Positions 50,423 to 58,400 of a stretch of 64,000 nt of DNA are shown here, one piece after another. The stretch comes from Mycolicibacterium mucogenicum DSM 44124. Its GTDB lineage: Bacteria; Actinomycetota; Actinomycetes; Mycobacteriales; Mycobacteriaceae. Both the position numbers and the translations under genes were made by a program. The notes under the pieces are model-generated. The model was not told where the DNA came from, did not search any database, and saw only the letters and a program-made list of their open reading frames with translations. The DNA lies in the NCBI RefSeq assembly GCF_005670685.2, contig NZ_CP062008.1, forward strand, positions 558,001 to 622,000. The letters run 5' to 3'. Each line of letters starts with the position of its first letter. Position 1 is the stretch's first letter.

Positions 50423-51055
50423 TCAGCCAGTTGGCGGGGCCACCCAATCGAAATCGGGCAGCGCGAAGATGTCGATCGTCAAATCGCCGGCCGAATAAGT
50501 GGATTCAGCGCCCGCTGCGCCGCCGTCCGGATCGGTGCCGTTCCACGATGTCGTGACGAACCTGACGTCCACACGGGCGGTGAATGTCGCGTCTGGTGCC
50601 AGCCGCACCAGCCCAGTCTGCTCGGGACACAGCGGCATCGTCATCGCGTGCTGCCGAACCTCGCTGATACCGAACGCCTGGTTGGTCATGAAGGTGCCGG
50701 CGCGGCCGACGTCGAGCCCAACCGCGATGCGTGACGCGTCGACCAGGGTAATGGGGCCAGGGATCACCGACCGGCCATGTCGATACAGCAGGCCACCGTT
50801 CGACGTTGCCTGCAGCGTCACCTTCGTGCCGCCGCGGGTCACCTCCGCATAGACCAGTGCCCCGATAGGGCTGTCGTTCTTCCACGCCACCTGCAGCGTC
50901 TGGATCAGGTCGTCCTTGTTCGCGCCGCCCGACGAGCCGTAGTTGCCGGACTTCGCCGCCACGGTGTCGCCGGCAACGTGACGCAGCTGCATCCACGGCT
51001 GCGGGTAGAACAGGTCGCCGACGTCGACTGCGAAATGGTTGGGATCAACGTCCAC
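50423..51055 (-). CDS. minor tail protein, paralogue 3 of a tandem set
   Basis: 210 aa. Core VAWKNDSPIGALVYAEVTRGGTKVTLQATSNGGLLYRHGRS corresponds to the KNDSP...VTR core of the gene at 51656. With that gene and 51060 it makes a tandem set of similar-length beta-rich proteins. Function in tail tip inferred from position. Confidence 0.7.
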   Translation of the reverse strand: MDVDPNHFAVDVGDLFYPQPWMQLRHVAGDTVAAKSGNYGSSGGANKDDLIQTLQVAWKNDSPIGALVYAEVTRGGTKVTLQATSNGGLLYRHGRSVIPGPITLVDASRIAVGLDVGRAGTFMTNQAFGISEVRQHAMTMPLCPEQTGLVRLAPDATFTARVDVRFVTTSWNGTDPDGGAAGAESTYSAGDLTIDIFALPDFDWVAPPTG

Positions 51056-51059
51056 GACG

Positions 51060-51659
51060 TCAGTCTCCTAACACTGGGACGGCCAGGGCGGTAAGGCGCG
51101 TCCAGTAGGCGCTCGCCGAATACATCGGCTGGCCATCGGACGGTTTGGTCCACACACCGGGGGTTTGAACGGCAGCGAGGTACCGGAAGTGCAGCGACTC
51201 ACCTGGCGGCAGTTCGCCGATGGTGACGTATGACTGGCTGTCGTCGCAGTCCAGGAAGTAGCGGCCGTACTTGAGATCGTCGGGGCCGGTGCTGGCGCGG
51301 TCGAGCATCAGTTTCCCGCCGAACTGGTCCAGGCCGACGCTGGGGTATTCAGCCTGTGGGCTGACACCGACAGCCCACGAGTAGGCATCGTTGATGATCA
51401 CCGTCACGGGGTTGGTCGACACGATCGAGCGTGGTGCGCGGTGGATGAGCACCCGCACCCACAGCGGCCATTTCGTGCTGTTGGTGACCGGTAGGTCACC
51501 GCTGATCATCGTCACAGGGTCGGGCGAGCGTTCGATCTCGCCGTCCTTGGTGCTGCCGAGGAACGTCTCTTTGATGACCTGCGGGTAGTACGTGCGGGCC
51601 GGCGCGGTGCCGGCCACCGTCGACAGCATGTGCGGACCTACGCACAGTTTGAGACTCAT
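51060..51659 (-). CDS. minor tail protein, paralogue 2 of a tandem set
   Basis: 199 aa from ATG 51659 (ATGA with the upstream gene). Contains VTNSTKWPLWVRVLIHRAPRSIVSTNPVTVIINDAYSWAVG, aligning with the 51656 product around R-A-x-R-S and N-P-x-x-V. C-terminal SASAYWTRLTALAVP parallels RARWTRIQLWMFP. The longer open frame upstream is a shadow. Confidence 0.7.
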   Translation of the reverse strand: MSLKLCVGPHMLSTVAGTAPARTYYPQVIKETFLGSTKDGEIERSPDPVTMISGDLPVTNSTKWPLWVRVLIHRAPRSIVSTNPVTVIINDAYSWAVGVSPQAEYPSVGLDQFGGKLMLDRASTGPDDLKYGRYFLDCDDSQSYVTIGELPPGESLHFRYLAAVQTPGVWTKPSDGQPMYSASAYWTRLTALAVPVLGD

Positions 51660-52297
51660 CCCTTCACCAGGCTTCCCTGCTGCGGGAACATCCACAGCTG
51701 GATGCGGGTCCAGCGGGCACGAACCTCGTGCTGCGGCGAGTTCTGGTTCGCGTTGTCCGACCACGGCGGCGGCGTCCAGTAGTAGCACTGGTACCAAAGA
51801 TTGAACACATCGTTCGGCTCCAGCAGCTGCGGGAACCATTCGTCACTGTCGCCGGCGCCCATCGACAGCCACTGCCGCCCCTTATTTGGCTCGGCGACGC
51901 TGTTGGTGCCGACATCGATCGAAGATCCCGTGCGGCCGTTGCTGATTGACGAGACCACCGGCATGTCGGGCTGCCGGTTGACTGCCCGGGTCCAGCGATC
52001 CCGGATCTGCACGGCATTCGGGTTGCTGGTGATCCACGAGCGGGATGCGCGGGTGACGGTGATCCGCAGGCTGGCTGGCAGCGGGGAGTCGTTCTTGACG
52101 CTGATTTTCTGATCCATCATCAGCACGCCGGGCAGCGCGGGCTGCGGCTTGTTGAACGCGCCGTCAGCGCTGGATTTCACCATGACGTCGGCGACCTGCC
52201 GCGGTACCGACCACTTGGCCATCTGCAGCAGCCCGGATTTCGTCACCGTCATGTTCTCGTCTATGCAGACGTTCGGCTCTGTCCAGTCCCTCGCCAC
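51656..52297 (-). CDS. minor tail protein, paralogue 1 of a tandem set
   Basis: 213 aa. MARDWTEPNVCIDENMTVTKSGLLQMAKWSVPRQVADV start, central VKNDSPLPASLRITVTRASRSWITSNPNAVQIRDRWTRAVN. Beta-rich with no membrane segments. It shares its core with the next two genes; the family corresponds to uncharacterised mycobacteriophage minor tail proteins. Confidence 0.72.
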   Translation of the reverse strand: MARDWTEPNVCIDENMTVTKSGLLQMAKWSVPRQVADVMVKSSADGAFNKPQPALPGVLMMDQKISVKNDSPLPASLRITVTRASRSWITSNPNAVQIRDRWTRAVNRQPDMPVVSSISNGRTGSSIDVGTNSVAEPNKGRQWLSMGAGDSDEWFPQLLEPNDVFNLWYQCYYWTPPPWSDNANQNSPQHEVRARWTRIQLWMFPQQGSLVKG

Positions 52298-52307
52298 GGT
52301 GCGCAGC

Positions 52308-52814
52308 CTAGAGGTACTGGATGCTCACGGCGGGGTTCGTTCCGCCGCCGAGCAGGGTGCCATCGCCATCGAGGGAGCCGGGGGGTGTGGTGACAGTCCA
52401 TGGTCCGCCGTTGGGCCCCGCGACGTTGAAATCCAGTGCGGTGTAACGAGGATCGAGTGCCAGCAGTGCGTTCAGTATCTGCGTCGCGGTGGCGTTGGCG
52501 CGGTCGAGTGTGTTGATGGTCGGCACACCCCGGTAGAGCAGTCCCCACGTGCCCGACGACGGTGACCCGACGATCGAGACGACCCGCATCACCCTGCCAG
52601 TACCGTCCGAACTTGCCGCGGCCGACGACGGCAGGGTCAGCGTCACCGCGTCCCGACCCGGCGCTGTGGCGACGAGCTCGCCGTCACGCGCCGCGATCAC
52701 CCACTCGCCGATCCGGATCGACTGCGGCCGGTCCAACGCGTCCAGCCGGCGCTGAACCTCCCGCGCCCACTGCGCGTCCGTATCGACCCCGCGATCGCGC
52801 CCGCTCCCGTTCAC
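52308..52814 (-). CDS. small tail protein
   Basis: 168 aa from GTG 52814, overlapping the upstream stop (GTGA). DTDAQWAREVQRRLDALDRPQSIRIGEWVIAARDGELVATAPGRDAVTL, the IRIGEWVI...DGELVA style common in phage tail proteins linked to the baseplate. The rest is Gly/Thr-rich beta sequence. The longer open frame seen here is a shadow of the neighbour. Confidence 0.7.
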   Translation of the reverse strand: MNGSGRDRGVDTDAQWAREVQRRLDALDRPQSIRIGEWVIAARDGELVATAPGRDAVTLTLPSSAAASSDGTGRVMRVVSIVGSPSSGTWGLLYRGVPTINTLDRANATATQILNALLALDPRYTALDFNVAGPNGGPWTVTTPPGSLDGDGTLLGGGTNPAVSIQYL

Positions 52815-53875
52815 GCCGTCACACCCCCCGACGAACCTGAACCGACCTGCACACCGTTTACCGTCGCCAGTTCCGGCAGATCGTCGGTGACTACCTGCAT
52901 CGACACCGACACGTTGGCGGAGCCGCCCATGGGGACGTCCACCTGCTCCAAACTCATCGCGTACAGCTGCCCGTAAGCCTCGACGTTGACCCGCACGCTC
53001 GGTATCAGCTGCTCGATGTCCAATGGGGCGTCCGGCGCGAGCTGCGACCCACCGGGCAGGGTGACAGCGTCGCGAATGCTGGCGTAGTACTTCGCTCCCT
53101 CGTAGGCGGCGTTCTCCGCGTTGCTGACACCGAACACGTCGTCCCGGGTGAAGATCGCCTGCAGATTCAGTCCGCCCATCGGCACCCGGGCTGTCGCCTT
53201 CTCGTCGCCGGCCAGCAACAGGACGTCGTTGTAGGCGCTGCTGCCGTCGCGGGTCAGGGCCAGCCCGTCGCCCTGGAAATGCTCGTCGCCGAGCGCCGCG
53301 ATCGGATCCCGGGGCGCCGGGCCGAGGATCGGCACGCCGGACACCACGGTCCACCGCAGGCCCATCTTCACCAGCTCGTCCATCGCCTCCGACATCAGTC
53401 GGGTGTCCGCCACCGCGGTGTAGTCGAACATCGAGCCTGTGGGGTCCAACCGGACGATGGGCTCAGCGTTGATGCCGTGCAGGTCGATCATCGCCGACCA
53501 CATCTCGGCGGCGATGAGCGCGACGTCGGTCGACTCCCATTTTTTCGACATCGGTACCCGGGTGCGGGACATGAACGCGCTGCAGTCGCGGGCCTCGATC
53601 TTCAGGCTTGAGCGGCTGGCCGTCACCGACTGGATCGGACCCGTCCACAACGGCCGTGCGGCGTCGTCGATGTCCCAGACGCTGGCCCAGTGCAGCCACG
53701 GCACCACCTCGAGCTTCTCCAGATGGTCGTCCGGCGGCAGCGTCAGGGAACAGCGGGACGTATCACGCGTCACGCGGGACCACGAGCCGTCGCCGATCTT
53801 CTCTGGCAGGTACTGAAACATCGGCACGCCGGTTCGGGTATGGATAGACACCGCCTGGCGCTCGGGGACGATCAT
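52811..53875 (-). CDS. minor tail (baseplate hub-like) protein
   Basis: 354 aa. Similar in layout to siphophage hub proteins encoded second after the tape measure: LTLPPDDHLEKLEVVPWLHWASVWDIDDAARPLWTGPIQSVTASRSSLKIEARDCSAFMSRTRV, a Dit/Tal-like core with domain for tail-tube docking. Overlaps on both sides (ATGA, GTGA). Confidence 0.75.
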   Translation of the reverse strand: MIVPERQAVSIHTRTGVPMFQYLPEKIGDGSWSRVTRDTSRCSLTLPPDDHLEKLEVVPWLHWASVWDIDDAARPLWTGPIQSVTASRSSLKIEARDCSAFMSRTRVPMSKKWESTDVALIAAEMWSAMIDLHGINAEPIVRLDPTGSMFDYTAVADTRLMSEAMDELVKMGLRWTVVSGVPILGPAPRDPIAALGDEHFQGDGLALTRDGSSAYNDVLLLAGDEKATARVPMGGLNLQAIFTRDDVFGVSNAENAAYEGAKYYASIRDAVTLPGGSQLAPDAPLDIEQLIPSVRVNVEAYGQLYAMSLEQVDVPMGGSANVSVSMQVVTDDLPELATVNGVQVGSGSSGGVTA

Positions 53876-55467
53876 GGCTCGCGGTCAATCAGCTGCATGG
53901 TGACCTCGAACTCAGCACCCGGAGCGGCCTGCACAACGAACTCGTACGGGGTTGTGAGCCGGTCGATCACCGTCGGCCGCCACGGCGCCCCGGTCGGGGT
54001 GGTGACGATGCCACGCGGCTTCCACGTGCGGCCCTTGTACCGCGCAGTGAACCGGCCGTTGATGGAGTCCAGGGCGACGCTCGCCCCCACCGGTAGTCCG
54101 TTGATCTGCACAGGGAACAGCGACGACTCGCAACGAATGTCGGTGCCGGTGACACGCCAAAATGCCTGCACCGTCAGCGGTTCCGACCCGGCGTTGTGGA
54201 TCTGGATGTTCACCGCCGACTCGCGGCACGCCTGCGGGAAATCCGCTGACGGCACGCGATAGATGTACTTCTCGAGACCGCTCACCGGCATGCAGCCACC
54301 GCACACGGGCGGCGGCTGCACCACCACATCGATCTCTTCCGGCACGCACGTGGCGGAGAACAGCACCGGCATCGGGTCGCAGTTCAGCGGCTCCGGGCAG
54401 TCCGCGGCATGCACCCAGTTGATCGCCTGAGCTTCGATGACATCCCACTCGGCGGTGAGCTCAATCGGCGGGTGATACACGTACGGGGCGGTGATGGTGA
54501 ACTCCCACGTGACCTTGTAGACGTTCGCCTGCCGGTGGTCCTCGCCGCCGCCGACCTGCTCCACAACGATCTCCGGCGCCTTGGTGAGCACGACCCCGTG
54601 AGCTTCACGCACCAGCGTGTCTGTGGTCGCGCCGGTGTCGTCGGGATGGGAGGCCATGTAGCGCAGCACCCCGCCGCCCGTGTCGTTGGTCTCTCGCAGG
54701 CGGCACGCCAGCCAGTTCAACCCGAAGTTCGCGCCGGCGTGCGTGCAGCCGATCACCAGGGCCTCGAACGTCACCTTGCGGGTGGTGTCGCGGTGCGGGC
54801 CAGCGAACCCGCCATTTCCTACGGCTTCAGTGATCGGACGCTGCACCGGCACGGGGCCCAGCCCCTCGACCTTCGTCACCCAGAACCCCAGGAACTCCGC
54901 CGACTCTGGCTGCCGGGTGGAATGCCACGGCGCCAGCTCCACCCGGTAGATCTGGTCCTCCAGATACTGCTTCAGGCCGGTCCAGGAATCGTCGTATTCG
55001 ATGGTCCGGGCGCAGCTCCGGCAGGGCGCCATGCCTTGCCAGCACATGTCACCGATCAGCAGCAGGCCAGTGCCCCACCGGCGGGCACCGTCGGGCGGGG
55101 TGTACAGACCAGGGTGGCCGTCCACCGGCTCCGCCGTGTCGGGCATCAGGAACATGCCCGGGTGCCCGGGTGCCGGCGTCAGGCTGCAAGCCTCCGTGCC
55201 AGGCGGAACCACAGGGAACAGCCCTGATCCCGGCGGGTCTTCCACCATCCCCGCCGGGTCGTAGTAGCCGTCACCCAAGTACGGAGTGTCACCAGGCAGA
55301 TAGAGACCCGAGCCAGGCGGGGACTCGATCACCAGGGGCAGAGCCGGCACGCCGGTGATGATGCCGAGGTCGCTGGTCGGGATCTCCATGCCGAGGTGCG
55401 CGACGACACGGCTGCTGTTGGTCAGCTCGCTGCCATTGAGCTGAAACCAGCCTCGGAACGCTGTCAC
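53872..55467 (-). CDS. distal tail / minor tail protein with PGxGLY repeats
   Basis: 531 aa, first gene after the tape measure, the usual place of the distal tail (Dit-like) protein. N-terminal FRGWFQLNGSELTNSSRVVAHLG, then four Pro-Gly repeats in 100 residues (PGSGLYLPG, PGSGLFPVV, PGHPGMFLMP, GHPGLYTPP). A Cys-rich insert (CWQGMAPCRSCAR), and later a central TWEFTITAPYVYHP beta-barrel region with CGGC, follow. The repeats probably form an exposed loop. Confidence 0.78.
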   Translation of the reverse strand: MTAFRGWFQLNGSELTNSSRVVAHLGMEIPTSDLGIITGVPALPLVIESPPGSGLYLPGDTPYLGDGYYDPAGMVEDPPGSGLFPVVPPGTEACSLTPAPGHPGMFLMPDTAEPVDGHPGLYTPPDGARRWGTGLLLIGDMCWQGMAPCRSCARTIEYDDSWTGLKQYLEDQIYRVELAPWHSTRQPESAEFLGFWVTKVEGLGPVPVQRPITEAVGNGGFAGPHRDTTRKVTFEALVIGCTHAGANFGLNWLACRLRETNDTGGGVLRYMASHPDDTGATTDTLVREAHGVVLTKAPEIVVEQVGGGEDHRQANVYKVTWEFTITAPYVYHPPIELTAEWDVIEAQAINWVHAADCPEPLNCDPMPVLFSATCVPEEIDVVVQPPPVCGGCMPVSGLEKYIYRVPSADFPQACRESAVNIQIHNAGSEPLTVQAFWRVTGTDIRCESSLFPVQINGLPVGASVALDSINGRFTARYKGRTWKPRGIVTTPTGAPWRPTVIDRLTTPYEFVVQAAPGAEFEVTMQLIDREP

Positions 55468-55476
55468 ATTGGGCTC

Positions 55477-58400
55477 CTAGCTCATCAACTTCAGCAGGCG
55501 GTCGTGGGCTACATGGGCCGCCTGCTCGCCGCCGCCAACGACAGTGATCGGTGCGTGCAGCGTGACGTGCTGGCTTGGCCCTGAATTGGTGCCGAAGTTG
55601 GCGCGCACCATGTCCTCGAACAGACTCGTCTGCCGGGGTGACAGCACCCGCTCAGGCTCCACCGTGGCCTTGGGCAGCAGCCCCATGCCGTTCGCCACGC
55701 CGCCGCTGTCGAACGCCAGGAACGGCAGGAACATCGACACCAGGCCACCGATGCCGCCGGACAGGATCGGAGACAGCAGCCCGCCGAACATGTCCATGAT
55801 TCCGCCGGTCAGCATTTCCACGATGGGCCCGGTTGCGGCGCCGACGAGCTGGCTAATCAGCTCACCGCCGATGTTGATGGCCGCGCCTCCGGCAGAGTTC
55901 ATCAGGCCGCCGATGAGGTTGCCGGCGATGCCACCCGCACCCGGAGCGACGGTGTTGATACCGCCCGCGATCGCACCCGACACCGCGCTCGACGCCGTGC
56001 TGAGCAGCGTCTGCATCACCGCCTGCGTGATGGGAATGATGATCTTCTGGATGATGAACTTGATCAGGCCCGACAGAACCTCTTTGAAGATGCGGACGCG
56101 CTCGTCGACAGCCTTCTCCTTCGACGACCCGGAGCGGTCAGACAGCGCGCTGGTGTCCGACGTGACGCGGCCGGTGGCGTCGAATCGCTTGAAGTCGCCC
56201 CGGAACTGGTCGAACGACTGACTGATCTCGTTCAGCGTGTCCGCAGCCGTGATGTTCACACCGATGATCTGCAACAACACGTTGATCAGCAGGTTGATCA
56301 GCGGGCCGATGATCGGGACCTGGCCGACACCGAAGAAATCGGCGCCGACCGTCTTGTTGACGTTGACGCCACCACCGGTGGCGAAGTGCTGCACCGCGCC
56401 GCCGTTGGCGTACAGCGCCCGCCGGAAGGCGTAGACACCCCTCTGGCCGCCCATCCGGGCCACATCGCCGGTGGTGAACACGTGCTCGCCGGGCATCAGC
56501 AGAGCCGGCACACTGTCCTTGCCGGCGACTCCGCCGGTGATGCCGCCGCCAGCCGCCAGACCGGGCAGCTGCGGCGAGGTCCCCGATGATGCCGCGGAAC
56601 CCGCAGCCTGCAGCGCCGCTGTGACGGCGCTCTGAATGATCGGCTTCAGCACCTGCTCCGAAAGCTGCGACTTGATCGCATCCAACACCGCAAGCAGCTG
56701 CTGCTGCCGAGCATCGTTCGCCGCCTCCATGTCGGTGAACGACCGCTGGATGATCGCGCTGGTATCGCTGATCATCTGACCGCCAGCCGTGAAGCCGGGG
56801 CCCGCGTTGGTGTTCACCGGACCGGACCAGCCGTTGCGCGTGAAGTCAGGCACCTTGTAGCCCGCCAACGCGGCAACCGACAGCGGGTTGCCCTCCTTCA
56901 TCAGTTGGCTTGTCGGGGTGGCGGGCCGGTTCTTTGTCGAGTCCCGCTCGAGCTGGGTGCCCTTGTCGATGCCGCTGATGATCGAACCAGCGGCGTCGGC
57001 GAGGGGCGGCCCCATGGCGCTGAGCGCGTCGCCGGCGACCTGGCCGGCGAGCTGCTGTCCGAACGCGGCGCCGGGGCCGTCGACGATGTACACCGGCACT
57101 GGCCCGCCGGAGTAGCCGAGCGGGTTGGCCGACATGCCCATGCTGAGGCCGGCGCCCGGCGGCATCCCGGTGGCGGGCCGGTAGTACCGCTGGTTCAGCG
57201 CTGGGTCGGCAGCGCCGGTGCCGCCGACACCGCCCCGGGCCGCTGCAGCATCGCTGCCCCAGTTGAACGGCGTGCCGTCGGGCAACGTCGCCTGCATGTG
57301 GCCGGAGTTGAACGCGACGTTCATCGCGCCGGGTACGACAGCAGACGTGGGAATGAAGCCACGGCTGGTGAGCCAGTCGGCGGCGTTCCCGGTCGACATC
57401 TGGCGGCCGCCGGTCGGCATCCCGTCCATGAGGTTCACGAGGTCCTCGACGGCGGACGAGCAGTCGGCGAGGCCCTTCGTCAGATCTGCGGCGCCGGCCT
57501 GGCTGTACTGACCGGCCGGGACCTGTGACAGCAGCGCGGCATCGAACCCGCCCATCGGGACGTAGCCGAACTGGCCGGCGGCTGCCTGCCCGCGCTGGCC
57601 CTTGGGGGGCGCCAACTGCTTCTGCTGGAAGGTCGTCAGCGCGTTGATCAGGCTGGTGTTGCTGGAGTCCAGCACGCCGCTGTAGCCGCCGCCGGTGAGT
57701 ACCTGGCCGACGAGACCGCTGATCGTGTCGTCGGACAGCCCGTTCTTCTTGTTGCGGGCAGCGACGATGGCACGCACCACGGGGCTCGTGGTGGTGAGCC
57801 CCATGCCGAGGTCAGCAGTATTGCCGCTACGCGCGAACGCTTCCAGCATCTGCGCCATCGCCGCCATGTTCGCGGGGCTGGCGCCGGTCGGCACCATGAT
57901 CTGGCCGCCGGGTCCGACGGTCGCGCCCTTCGGGACGAGCAGTTGTCCGTCGCCGGTGAAGCCGCCCCAGTCCATCTGGTTCGGGTCACCGCCGAGCGCA
58001 CGGATCGCGCCGGCCAGCGCGCCCTTGCCGACGTCGCCGCCGAACGGCTTGGCCTTCGGGCCCAGCGCCTGCGCCATCGTCGTGGTGTTGTCGGCGGTCG
58101 TCGCCAGAGCGGAACTGCCGCGGCCGAGCAGCGCGTCACGGATCTGGGTCAGCAGCCCGATCACGCTGCTGTCGGGTGCACCGAGCGCGCCGTCGGCGCC
58201 GACGACGCCACCGGTTGCGTAGCCGCGGCGGGACAGGCCCGCCCGGAAACGCGAGTTGATGCTGTACAGCCACGAGCCGCCGAGCGCCCGCATGGCCTCC
58301 GGGATGACGACGCCTTCGCCGCCGGACATCGGTACCAGCATGTTGTCCACGCCTGGCGAGAAGCCCGGCAGAACACCGCCGTCGGCGCGCGGCGGCCCAC

